Below, in pieces: positions 1 to 8,536 of a DNA stretch of 18,969 nucleotides. The notes beneath the pieces were generated by a model that did no database searches, was not told the DNA's origin, and saw only the letters and a list, made by a program, of their open reading frames with translations. The stretch covers positions 1 to 18,969 of the forward strand of contig JAZRZI010000037.1 of the NCBI GenBank assembly GCA_045601325.1. The letters are read 5' to 3'. Made by a program: the position numbers and the translations under genes. This DNA comes from JAZRZI01 sp045601325. GTDB lineage: Bacteria; Bacillota_I; Bacilli_A; RFN20; CAG-826. Position 1 is the first letter of the stretch; the number at the start of each line of letters is the position of its first letter.

Positions 1-29
1 AGTTGTTCACGTGTGTTAATATATGCCAT
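1..29 (-). CDS. 5' end of an unidentified gene running off the left edge
   Basis: A reverse-strand ATG at 29-27 opens a frame reading MAYINTREQ to the window edge. An AAAGG-type ribosome binding site lies about 9 bases upstream and a TATAAT -10 box lies at 69-74, which would give a leader of about 33 bases. Nine residues are too few to name a family. The call rests on the start, ribosome binding site and promoter being correctly spaced. Confidence 0.45.
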
Positions 30-68
30 GAGAGAGCCTTTCTTTTAATTTTGTTTTTGTTTTAAAAG

Positions 69-74
69 ATTATA
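69..74 (-). promoter_or_regulatory. -10 box for the left-edge gene
   Basis: Perfect TATAAT on the reverse strand, without a recognisable -35. A nearly perfect 9-base inverted repeat, 30-38 and 79-87 (GAGAGAGCC / GGTTCTCTC), brackets the -10 and the ribosome binding site and could be an operator pair. Confidence 0.4.
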
Positions 75-147
75 GTTTGGTTCTCTCAAGATTTTATTTA
101 AAAATAGTGTGTACAAATTTCCTAAAAACTTTACACACACACACCAC

Positions 148-165
148 CCGACAACTCAAATCTTC
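148..165 (-). repeat. Interspersed motif, partial copy C
   Basis: The reverse strand gives the 18-mer GAAGATTTGAGTTGTCGG, identical to copy B, with flanking TTGGGG against TTTGGC. The downstream GGGAAGGTTTCCG part of A and B is absent. In the same frame it reads VGEDLSCR. It overlaps the -35 region expected for the gene at 192. Confidence 0.6.
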
Positions 166-176
166 CCCAACAATGT

Positions 177-182
177 GATAAA
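177..182 (+). promoter_or_regulatory. -10 box placed for a leaderless transcript
   Basis: TGT-GATAAA resembles an extended -10 and ends 9 bases before the ATG at 192. Transcription would then start about 2 bases before the start codon. No Shine-Dalgarno sequence is present. Confidence 0.4.
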
Positions 183-191
183 ATTGTCTAT

Positions 192-671
192 ATGAATTTG
201 AATGACGCAAAAAAACGTGCTGCAAGATTAGCTCTAATTATTTGAGGAATAATCTTTGCTCTGCTATTGGCATACTGGTTAATTCTTGTTTTGAACTCTA
301 ACCTCAAAGTTGGCGAACCATACAAAGAAATAGACGGTATGAATGTTACTGTTTCCGAAGTACAAACTTTTCAAAGAGAAAACTTTGGCGAAATATATAC
401 TTTTACAGCATTTAAAGTTAAGTACGAAAACAAAGGATTATTTGATTCTCTTACACTAGCGGATTTTAAGATAAAAGATGAAACAGGAAAAACTGTTGAC
501 TTTAAAGAATCTCTCTATGATCGCTGGGGCTTTCACGAAAAAGGTATTCCAACAGGAATATATTCTCCTGGTTCATCTGTTGAAGGATGAATGTTGTTCA
601 AAGGCGACGCTCAGAGTATTACTCTAACATTAGGCCGTATGGTGGATCTTGCTACCTGAAAAGTTAAATAA
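192..671 (+). CDS. Membrane-anchored DUF4352-like protein
   Basis: 159 aa read with UGA=Trp; UGA falls in the membrane helix, after SSVEG and in the last few residues. Residues about 13-35 are hydrophobic and follow a basic KKR stretch, so they form a signal anchor. The remainder, from KVGEPYKEIDGMNVTV through the strand-rich KVKYENKG and DFKIKDETGK stretches to a closing LTLGRM, matches the immunoglobulin-like DUF4352 pattern (a 'vgd...v.v' opening, 'v.v.y.N.g' centre and an acidic 'f.l.d..G' strand). These are usually exported proteins of unknown role. The start at 192 is chosen because it restores the membrane segment; the first standard-code ATG-type start, at 267, lies inside it. The gene stops 2 bases before the end of the convergent GIY-YIG gene. 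Confidence 0.65.
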
Positions 672-673
672 GA

Positions 674-1159
674 CTAACTGCGATTTCCTCTAGTTTTGTT
701 ATAACCTTTGTTAAATGCATTGTATATCGAAATCGTATCACGCTCAAGATCATTTAAATTATCGTATCCACTATTTTCAAGAGCAATAATACTTATACTA
801 AATTTATCTCCGTATTTATAGTCTGCGTAAACATCACCATTTCCACTTCCTGTAAAATGACTGTTGACCCTATTTAAAACCTCTTTTGCTTGTCCAACGT
901 AATACATGTCTTTAGATAAGTTATGAATTACGTATACACCCTCAAAATTTTTCGACAGCGCATACTTTCCCCTTCCAAATGTCTTTGTATTCCGCATCTT
1001 CATGAATTCATCAGGGGTCATACTAATCGCATTAGATTTAAGTGAGTTAATTTCTTTATTGATCTTTTTTTCTTTTCTATTGATAGAAACATAAGACCAT
1101 AAAGCTAAGAAAAAACATAAAGCTGCAATTACTGTAAATATAGGCATAATTATAGCCAT
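674..1159 (-). CDS. Membrane-anchored GIY-YIG nuclease-family protein
   Basis: 161 aa. An N-terminal membrane helix (about 4-25) is followed by a basic, probably coiled linker (27-42) and a GIY-YIG domain from about residue 72. The signature appears as GVY at 74-76 and YVG at 87-89, with an Arg at 97 in the following helix (VLNRVNSHF), a Glu in NDLERD near 138 and the closing GYNKTRGN. These correspond to the Tyr/Tyr/Arg/Glu/Asn residues the family uses for catalysis. GIY-YIG enzymes cut DNA; the membrane tether is unusual and no substrate can be inferred. GTGAGGAATTTTT precedes the ATG, so the start is well supported. The stop is TAG. Confidence 0.75.
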   Translation of the reverse strand: MAIIMPIFTVIAALCFFLALWSYVSINRKEKKINKEINSLKSNAISMTPDEFMKMRNTKTFGRGKYALSKNFEGVYVIHNLSKDMYYVGQAKEVLNRVNSHFTGSGNGDVYADYKYGDKFSISIIALENSGYDNLNDLERDTISIYNAFNKGYNKTRGNRS

Positions 1160-1243
1160 AAAAATTCCTCACTCTTTCATACATCAAATTGATTAATATA
1201 TTTTACCATACTCAAAAGTCTAAGCGTTAAATCAAAGATATGA

Positions 1244-1249
1244 TAAGAT
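1244..1249 (+). promoter_or_regulatory. Extended -10 box placed for a leaderless transcript
   Basis: TGA-TAAGAT is an extended -10 ending 9 bases before the GTG start at 1259, the same spacing as at 177-182. No Shine-Dalgarno sequence lies between. Confidence 0.4.
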
Positions 1250-1258
1250 AAAGCTGTT

Positions 1259-1660
1259 GTGTATGAAGAATTAACAAAATATATAGAATTACTTGATGGA
1301 GATGACTACGGTCGTGTTGTCAAGCAAGAAAGTCCTAAAGACAAAATTATTATCGAACCAATAGTAGAATACTCAGAAACTGTTCAAGAATTTTTTAAGG
1401 ACATCTACAAATTTATGGATGACCATGAAGAATTTCAAAGCATTGATTATCTAAAATTAACCAAAAAGAAACGCGACAAAAATGGCCAACCACAATATGA
1501 CAAGCTCAACGCCCAAGAAACATACGCCTTTATGCTCTACCCACTAAGAGCCGCTCGCTTTGGAAGCGTTACCGCCCCATTAGGCTATCTCGAAAAAGGA
1601 ATATACCAAAAGCTTCTTGAGCACTTAAAAGAGCTAGATACCAATAGCTTAAAAGACTAA
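1259..1660 (+). CDS. DUF6508-like protein
   Basis: 133 aa, acidic, without signal or membrane segment. The frame opens with GTG; an in-frame TAA lies 15 bases upstream, so no earlier start exists. The C-terminal half (YAFMLYPLRAARFG, then LGYLEKGIYQKLLEHLKEL) resembles DUF6508, a short family found in Gram-positive genomes and phages with no known activity. The family match is from memory of its pattern and is moderate. The next gene follows after 34 bases in the same direction and may be co-transcribed. Confidence 0.55.
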   Translation: MYEELTKYIELLDGDDYGRVVKQESPKDKIIIEPIVEYSETVQEFFKDIYKFMDDHEEFQSIDYLKLTKKKRDKNGQPQYDKLNAQETYAFMLYPLRAARFGSVTAPLGYLEKGIYQKLLEHLKELDTNSLKD

Positions 1661-1694
1661 ACATCCAACAAAGGGTCAAACAACTAATAAACTT

Positions 1695-2462
1695 ATGCCA
1701 AAAGGTAAAATCCAAATAGAAAAAGAATCTAAAGAACGCTTTATGCTGCATTTGATGAGCGTCAATTTCGACGGAAAAATTTACCAAATTCCAAAACTTA
1801 CTAAAAGAAATATTGCATTAAATGAAGCTTATATAAATAACGATTCAGATTACATAACGCAAGACACAGATGTACCAGGCACCAGTGCTTATTATTTTTT
1901 AAAACTCAAAGAACAGCTTAAGTTAAAATCTGTAAACAGAAGCAAGTATAGAGAAATTATTTATGGTGCTGTAACTACGGTTGATAAGGAAAACAGTACA
2001 CATTTAAATGCTGATAAGGTTGGATGAGATGTTATTACAGAACGTATTTGTTTGATAAAAAGACCTTTATTGATTAAGTACCTTAAGTATCCAAAAGAAA
2101 CGGACTACAAGCTCTTTCGAATTATAGCTGAGAGAACACATGAAAGTAAAGGTGGACGAGTTAATCCATCTTTTGCAAGTAAATTTTGCCATTATGCTTG
2201 TATCTACATGTTCCCAAACACTAAGTTTGAAGACAACTATTCAATTTGAGATTCAATTGTCAGGAAAGGCATTCCTTATTATGCTAAATATTACAGAGTA
2301 GCATATCCTAAAAGATTAATTTACAAGACTGCTGAAGACTATATAATTTATCAAGAAGTAATTGACGAAATTATAAGGAAATCAAGATCAGGTATCAGCC
2401 GTTATGCATTTGATCATTTGCTTTGATATTACTTTAAAGCCAGAACCTTTCAGTTTGATTAG
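1695..2462 (+). CDS. Unrecognised 255-aa protein, contiguous only with UGA=Trp
   Basis: Three in-frame UGA codons (2025, 2247 and near 2425) read as Trp give one frame from ATG 1695 to TAG 2460-2462. There is no signal peptide or membrane helix and the protein is basic. The middle carries NPSFASKFCHYACIYMFP followed by SIWDSIVRK. This resembles a 'SFASKflhf..P..fpIyDs' stretch I associate with uncharacterised proteins of mobile and restriction regions, some of them distantly like helix-hairpin-helix glycosylases; that link is weak. The gene lies downstream of the DUF6508-like gene, with no clear Shine-Dalgarno sequence. Function not assigned. Confidence 0.7.
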
Positions 2463-2650
2463 CAGCCTAACTCAATATATTATCTAAACATACATTGATA
2501 ATAAAATTGCATTTAAATTTGCAAAATAAAACGTAAAAATCTTAAATATATCTCTTGAATGCATATTTCATGCGGAGCGTTATGTCCATACTGAGAAGAG
2601 GTTAAATTATTATCATAAATTTTACTAATATTATCGCAATTATATAGTCA

Positions 2651-2878
2651 CTAATTTTTTGGCGGATAAGGGTCGTTGCCGTGACTATCACGTCGTTGAA
2701 TTTTGCCATCTAACCCATACACAATAAATTCTGTGTGTTGATTACGGCTAATTTCACGTCCTTGGCTTTCAGCCTCAGCTTTTGTTTTAGCTCTTACGCT
2801 GGCACGCTGCGCGCCGTCTCTCTTGCATTCCCAATAACCATCTTTGGTATGCTTTAATCGATGCGAATCAGTACTCAT
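2651..2878 (-). CDS. DUF2188 protein
   Basis: 75 aa. HTKDGYWECKRDGAQRASV, TKAEAESQGREISRNQHTEFIVYGLDGKIQRRDSHGNDPYPPK follows the DUF2188 pattern closely across its whole length (a 'DGW.vk.eG..ra' opening, 'Tq.eA...are.a', then 'gsel.ih..dG.i...dsyG.DP.pPk'). These are small stress-associated proteins of unknown biochemical role. AAGGAGGTGAG sits just ahead of the ATG, so initiation should be strong. The stop is TAG. The gene lies downstream of rloC on the same strand with its own promoter at 2933-2961. Confidence 0.85.
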   Translation of the reverse strand: MSTDSHRLKHTKDGYWECKRDGAQRASVRAKTKAEAESQGREISRNQHTEFIVYGLDGKIQRRDSHGNDPYPPKN

Positions 2879-2932
2879 AATCTCACCTCCTTAAGATGCT
2901 AGAATAAAAATACCTCTTCTAAGCTAACTTAT

Positions 2933-2961
2933 TATTTAGCATATATTGTAATTTTTGTCAA
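2933..2961 (-). promoter_or_regulatory. Promoter of the DUF2188 gene
   Basis: Reverse strand TTGACA (2961-2956), a 17-base spacer, then TGC-TAAATA (-10 at 2938-2933). A perfect 12-base palindrome, ACTATATATAGT, lies just upstream at 2980-2991, touching the rloC stop codon. Confidence 0.55.
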
Positions 2962-2992
2962 ATCAAATTTATTAATAATACTATATATAGTG

Positions 2993-5125
2993 TTATATAA
3001 TCATTGAAGCAAAATGCACTGGATCGGCTTTTTCAATCTTTTTCATAAGATATACAGCACTACTGTGGATATCGCTAATATTTCTTATCGAATGATGTGA
3101 GTATATATTGCAAACATCCAACAATACTGGAAGTTTAATTTTGTCATTATTTGACAATCCGTTAACTGACCCATATAATGCAATTTTAACGTTATTAATA
3201 TTTCTTACTGTAGGGGAAGATTTTACGGTTTTAAATTCCATAAAGTGTTCTAAAACTTTTCTAATAACGTTTGGATAGTGATAGCAGTAACAATCATCTA
3301 AATTATTAATTCTTTCCTTATCAAGTTTAGCAAATTCAAGAATCTCATTAAAATCATGTCTATATGGGCTAATTTTTGTATTTGCTTCCTCTAGGTAACT
3401 ATTCATATCAACATCTTTTTTAATTTCATAGAAAGTAAAATACTTATTATCACTTCATCGATAGGCTATATTACAAAAATCATCTCAAGAATGAGTGAAT
3501 ATAAACTCTTGAACATCGTCAATCTCTAAACAGGCGTTAATAAGCTCCATAACAAAAAGCCTTTTATTGTTATCCATGCTTGATATCGGATCGTCGATAA
3601 TAATGTATTGAATATCTTCTTTGAAGTTGGCTTGTTTGTTGTCGTTAAATAACTCATAATAAAAGAAAATCAAAGCCAGTAAATTGTTTTCGCCCTCACT
3701 GATATCTTCTAAAGACAGTCTTTTATTGCTAGAATTTGTTTTAATAACATAATCTTTCTCATCAACTTCTAACTTTAGATCAATATTTAAATCGAGCAAT
3801 ATACTATTTACCATTGTTGCAAAATCACCTGTAGTTGATTTTTGATTTTTTAATTCGAGTATTTGTTGTTCGATTTCAGGATTGGTCACGTTTGCCTTCT
3901 TGATATTTTCTTCATAAGTTTTAATTTTTTCTAGTTCATGCTGAATAAAAGAATTATTAATAATACATTTACCTACAAGTCCGTTTGCCAAATCATTAAT
4001 TTTTGATATATTAGTTTCTAATTGTACTGTTCTATTCTTCTTTCTCTCATTAATTTCATTTAGCTTTATATAAATCTTTTGTAAATCCTCATACATATCA
4101 TTATTTAAATTATAGGAAGAATCAAAATCTTGAATTTTATTATCTAGCTGATCCATATGCTTATTAAGATTTTTGATCATATTTAATACTTCCAAGAACG
4201 TTTTGTTTATATCATTGCCAATTAGCTTTTGATACATTACGCAATCTATTTCCAACTTATCTTTTAAATCATAAATAGATTTTATTTTATCTAGAAACAA
4301 AGTAATTGCTGTTAAATCCCTTTGTTTGTCATTAGACTTTTGAGCTTGCAAGTAATCTTTTATTTCTTTTAGTGACATACTATTGCCACAAAATTTACAT
4401 TTATCAGAACTTTCATTTTCGTGGATATTTACACCTTTTTCTATCCAGTCTAATATGTCTTTTGAAAGAACCTCTTCATCAGAATATACGTTGTTCATAA
4501 TTTGCTTAATCGTGTCAAAGTCCTCTTTATCAAGAGGGCTTAGTTCATAATTGGGAAATTTTTGAAGATTCTCTAAATCTTTTGTAAAATTTTCTGTAGA
4601 TGAAACTTTCTCTAACTCGTCCTCATTGTCAACAAGATTTAGAGCTTTGTTATAAGAATCATTATATTTAGCAATAACATTTTTAATGTCAGTGTCTCTT
4701 TTCTGTTTGATTGAAGATGAGCCGCTTTTGTCACTAATTATTTTTTTGATTTCCTCATTGATTAAGTCTGAGGAGCCTCTAATTTGTTTTTCGATTTCCT
4801 CTATATTTATTATTTTATTTTTTAAGTCTTTGATTTGTCCTTCAATATTGGTATCTGATTCTCCAAAACTAGCAACAACCCCTTTAAGCTTCTCCCCTTC
4901 TTCCAGTAAAATATTGTCTTTGATATAAGCACGATTAAAGAATCTATAATTAGCCTTAGCTATTCCATTAATTTTAATTATTTCTGCATAAACGCCCTCT
5001 GCCAAAGCAGATTTCCCTTTACCGTTATACCCAAATATAATATTTTTTTGATTGAAACAAGGATTTTCAGGCCCTGAATATTTATTAAATGATTTATGTA
5101 TTAAATTGTTGACTTTTTCTATCAT
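2993..5125 (-). CDS. rloC: RloC/PrrC-type AAA_13 ATPase, candidate anticodon nuclease
   Basis: 710 aa with UGA=Trp at residues 547 and 557. The N-terminal half is an ABC/SMC-like ATPase: Walker A GYNGKGKS (32-39), long coiled coils (about 95-180 and 255-430), a zinc-hook-like CKFC (243-246), signature SEGE (476-479), Walker B IIIDDP (508-513) and H-loop THS (544-546). The C-terminal part holds R622-x3-E626 in VIRKVLEHF, then H677/H678 in NIYSHHS. This is consistent with the Arg-x3-Glu...His triad of the PrrC and RloC tRNA anticodon nucleases. The length and zinc hook favour RloC over the shorter PrrC. RloC/PrrC are normally held silent and cut tRNA when phage or DNA damage disturbs restriction. 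The gene starts 15 bases after the hsdS stop, with GGTGA ahead of the ATG, so it is the last gene of the relBE-hsdMS unit. Target tRNA cannot be told from sequence. Confidence 0.7.
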
Positions 5126-5140
5126 AATTAATCACCAAAT

Positions 5141-6352
5141 TTATATTTCAACTTCTCCGGACATGAGTTTTGGGAGAAGTGTGTCTCTTAACTCTGCTAA
5201 TGCAATATTTTCTTTCGTGTTGTTTGATATCATATCAAATATTTTCTCCAATGGAGAATTCTGCAGAACATCTTCTTCGATAAACGGAATTTCTAAATCA
5301 CCAACAATATCTTTGCTCAAATTTTGTTGTACAGAACCTCTAGTTAAAGAATCAATTTTTTTGTACATTGACTTTAATATCATAAACAAATAATAAGCAT
5401 CAACTTTAGATTTACATTGCATAGCAGTACAAGCCTGATTTGTGGTTGCTTCTGTTTTTATTATTGAAACTCTACCTGCTGTACCACTACCATACAAAGC
5501 CATAATTACGGTATTAATAGGCAATAGACTAACTGAGGTTTCTTTAAGTGCCTCATATGTTATGTATTCTTCAGTATCAAAAATAAAGTTATTGTTTACT
5601 TCACCTGTTTTAATTCAAGGAATACTTCCATTAATTCAATATTTTTCAACATTCCTTCTTGGTGTCGAACCATTTCGCATACTAGTTACAAAGTCTTTTA
5701 CAGGAATCTCCGAATCTGATAAATTAATCAGGTTGTTTATGATGCACTCACTAAGTTCATTTAGTTTTGTATTGATGCGGGTGTTGAGTTCGATTTTTTT
5801 ATCAAAAGAAGATAATATATTGCTTACTTTCTTTTGTTGAGATAAATCTTCTGGTAATTGAACTATTTCATAATCACAAAATGTTTTGAATTGAAAATTA
5901 GATAATCCTGTAGAGCGGTTCTGATAACTTCATGTTCTTCCTTTATTGTACATGTCCTGCATTCATCAATATAAATATTCACTTGATACATTATCATTAA
6001 ATCTTATTATCCTGCAAAAACTAGCAGGAATTGCTGGAACTCCAATAGCGTCTAATAACTTTTGAGTAATGATAACGCTTCGCCCAGTTGGTCTATTGTC
6101 AGTGCCTCCAGAAATTTCTAAAACAATATCACCTGATTTTAAAGAAATATTTTTAACAAGTTCATGTCTCTCATACCTTATCAGTAAGCTACTACAATTA
6201 CCAACTTCAACGCTTGGGAAATCAGCACCCCTAATAATAGCAACTTTACTATCGTAATTTGCATCAGGAGATTCTTTACCCCAGCCACCACCATGAGCAA
6301 AATTTATCAAATTACCTATGTTGATACTCTTATAACCCATAATTATCATCAT
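5141..6352 (-). CDS. hsdS: Type I restriction-modification specificity subunit HsdS
   Basis: 403 aa with UGA=Trp. Two target-recognition modules are visible. The first runs from GYKSINIGNLINFAHGG to about residue 165 and is followed by a central helix (LSQQKKVSNILSSFDKKIELN). The second includes GSIPWIKTGEVNN and ends at the conserved LRDTLLPKLMSGEVEI, the usual HsdS terminus. UGA supplies Trp in YLYWWMQ, RTW, KYW and PWIKTGE, the last a standard HsdS motif. HsdS chooses the DNA target for both methylation and cutting. The start is uncertain: ATG 6352 and ATG 6340 are both possible, and both overlap the hsdM end (stop 6332-6330), suggesting translational coupling without a strong Shine-Dalgarno sequence. 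Confidence 0.9.
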
Positions 6353-7826
6353 CTAAAATATTTAATATCTCATCTTGTAGTTTATTAGATTCGACAAACA
6401 TGTCTTTGAGCTCGGAGGTGAGGCGGGACATTTTTTGGTCGAAGGGTTCGGAGTCTTCTTGCGTCTCGGGAATGCCGACGTAGCGGCCTGGTGTTAAAAT
6501 GAAATCCTGTTTGGCGATTTCTTCGGTGGTGGCAACTGCGCAATAACCTGGAATATCTTCTAGTTTGCCTGCTCTGAAATCATCGAAAGTTTTTGAAACT
6601 TTTGAGATGTCTTCAGCAGTGAAATCTCGCAGGCGGCGATTAACCATTGTACCCATATTGCGGGCATCGATAAATAAAGTTTTGTCGGATTTTTGCTTGT
6701 TAATAATTCATAGGCAAACAGGAATACCTGTGCTGTAGAAAAGTCTATCTGGCATGGCAATAACGCCTTCGACAATTCCGTCTTCTACAATTGCCTGGCG
6801 GATTTTACCTTCTTGACCAGATGCACTCATAGAACCATTTGCCAGAACCATTCCCATGCGTCCATTTTGATTTAAGTGATGAATCATATGTTGCATTCAT
6901 GCAAAGTTTGCGTTTCCTGTTGGAGGAATTCCAAAATCTCAACGAGGGTCTTCCTTTAGCTTATCTCCTCCCCAATCCTTCATATTGAATGGAGGGTTTG
7001 CAAGGACGAAATCGAAGCGCTCGTTTTTATGGAGATCATCGAAAAAAGTATCTGCGTTATATTTGCCAAGGTTTGCATCTAAGCCTCTAATTGCAAGATT
7101 CATAGTGGCCATTTTTCATGTTGTTGGATTGCTTTCTTGACCGTAAATTGAGATATCGTTAATTTTGCCTTGATGATTCTTAACAAAATTAGCACTTTGA
7201 ACAAACATACCGCCACTGCCACAACAGGGGTCATAAACTCTGCCCTTATATGGTTCGATTATTTCAACAAGTGTTTTAACTATGCAAGCTGGGGTATAAA
7301 ATTCTCCAGCGTTTTTGCCTTCTTGAGAAGCAAACATAGATAAGCAATATTCGTATGTGCGACCTAAGATGTCTTGAGTATCACCTTTTTCTGACATTTG
7401 AACATTTGTGAACAGGTCAACAACTTCACCAAGGCGACGCTTGTCTAATTCTTGTCGAGCAAAGTTTTTAGGCAAGATATTTTTTAGCTTGTCATTTTCG
7501 GATTCAATCAAGCGCATTGCTTCGTCAATAACTTTACCAATTTCTGGAGTACGAGCAGCTTTTGCTATTACACTTCAGCGTGCACTCTTTGGAACCCAAA
7601 ATATGTTTTTAAATGAATATTCGTCTCTGTCTTCTTCAAAGCCTTCGCCTTCTTTAACAAGCTCTTGATATCTTTCTTCAAATTTATCGCTGATAAACTT
7701 TAGAAAAATTAAACCTAAAACAACATTCTTATATTCGGAGGCGTCCATGTTGCCACGTAGTTTATCTGCAGCTTTTCATATCTGCTCTTCAAAGCCAATT
7801 TCTATTGTGTTTTCTTTCTTCGACAT
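6330..7826 (-). CDS. hsdM: Type I restriction-modification methyltransferase HsdM
   Basis: 498 aa with UGA=Trp. The N-terminal HsdM helical domain (QIWKAADKLRGNMDASEYKN) precedes the adenine-N6 methyltransferase core: S-adenosylmethionine motif DPCCGSGG (199-206) and catalytic NPPF (277-280), then PTGNANFAW and GRMGMVLANGS. By eye six Trp are UGA and two are UGG, and most sit at family-conserved positions. The protein methylates adenine at the site picked by HsdS. GAGGT just ahead of the ATG lies inside the last codons of relE, and the relE stop is 1 base upstream of the hsdM start, so the two are translated from one message. The stretch about 6400-6500, encoding the C-terminal part, is clearly richer in G+C than its surroundings. 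Confidence 0.95.
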
Positions 7827-7827
7827 A

Positions 7828-8160
7828 TTACCTCGTTTGACCATTCTTAGAATTATATTTATTTTTATATTTTTCAGATTTAGAATATACGAAATTATAA
7901 ATATTTACATTTTTATTGACAACAGTAAATAGAATGTAAAAATTCTCGCAAGCGCAAAACCTTAAAGGATAATTAGCAACTCTTAGATTATCTAATTGTG
8001 GATAAGATTCTGGAATAGTGCCTAAATTCATTATACACTTTTGCATGCTGTTTCTTAAATTGCTTGCTGCGTTTTTTGCTTTAAGCTTATACTTAATGTA
8101 ATCATAAGTGTTATTAAAGTCTTCTTTAAATTCTGCGTCGATGAAAATCTTATATTTCAT
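7828..8160 (-). CDS. RelE/ParE-family toxin
   Basis: 110 aa, basic. The fold pattern of the RelE/ParE superfamily is visible: a KYKIFIDAEFKEDF first strand and helix, TYDYIKYKLKAKNAASNLRNSMQKCIMNLGTIPESYP helices, then strands YPLRFCACENFYILFTVV and VNIYNFVYSKSEKYK. These toxins act as ribosome-dependent mRNA endonucleases or gyrase poisons; the subtype cannot be fixed from sequence. It follows its antitoxin after 2 bases and precedes hsdM by 1 base. No UGA codon is present, so this pair would translate correctly in a standard-code host too. Confidence 0.8.
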   Translation of the reverse strand: MKYKIFIDAEFKEDFNNTYDYIKYKLKAKNAASNLRNSMQKCIMNLGTIPESYPQLDNLRVANYPLRFCACENFYILFTVVNKNVNIYNFVYSKSEKYKNKYNSKNGQTR

Positions 8161-8162
8161 TA

Positions 8163-8468
8163 TTAATTTAACCCCTCAAGATAATCAATAAATTCTTCAC
8201 CTGTAATGTATTTGCCTTTCTGGATTCGATTGTGAGATTCGGTTGCCATATCTACAATCTCCTCTTTAGATAGTTCATCTAAATATTTTACATGTGGAAT
8301 AGCAGTAATTTCAAAAGGAATCCTTTTTTCCTGGGCAACTTTATTTAAGTATATGTCAATACCTTTAGCTGTAGTTAGCCCCATTTTAGAAAATACTTCT
8401 TCTACTGAAGATTTAATATTAGGATCTACCCGAACATAAATACCTGATGATTTTGTAGCTGTTGCCAT
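8163..8468 (-). CDS. RelB/DinJ-family antitoxin
   Basis: 101 aa. A ribbon-helix-helix N-terminus (SGIYVRVDPNIKSSVEEVFSKMGLTTAKGIDIYLNKVA) followed by RIPFEI is the RelB/DinJ hallmark (mGLt...ai..fl..v.....iPFei). The C-terminal tail should wrap the toxin encoded next. AAAGGAGGACGTA precedes the ATG. A 20-base palindrome at 8481-8500 between promoter and ribosome binding site is the likely autoregulatory operator. It is the first gene of the relBE-hsdMS-rloC unit. Confidence 0.85.
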   Translation of the reverse strand: MATATKSSGIYVRVDPNIKSSVEEVFSKMGLTTAKGIDIYLNKVAQEKRIPFEITAIPHVKYLDELSKEEIVDMATESHNRIQKGKYITGEEFIDYLEGLN

Positions 8469-8480
8469 TACGTCCTCCTT

Positions 8481-8508
8481 TGTATATCATTTGATATACA
8501 TTATAACA
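8481..8508 (-). promoter_or_regulatory. relB promoter and overlapping palindromic operator
   Basis: Perfect 9-base arms TGTATATCA / TGATATACA separated by TT occupy 8481-8500. The reverse-strand extended -10, TGT-TATAAT, spans 8508-8500 and ends on the palindrome's outer base, so the operator covers the transcription start. Ribbon-helix-helix antitoxins commonly repress from such sites. It would control the whole relBE-hsdMS-rloC unit. Confidence 0.7.
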
Positions 8509-8536
8509 TAAATAACAAATTAAATTCTATACTCTT

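Noticed and set aside
4686..4928. Forward open frames opposite rloC, hsdS and hsdR
   Set aside because: They mirror low-complexity, Lys/Glu-rich coding on the reverse strand and lack ribosome binding sites or family motifs.
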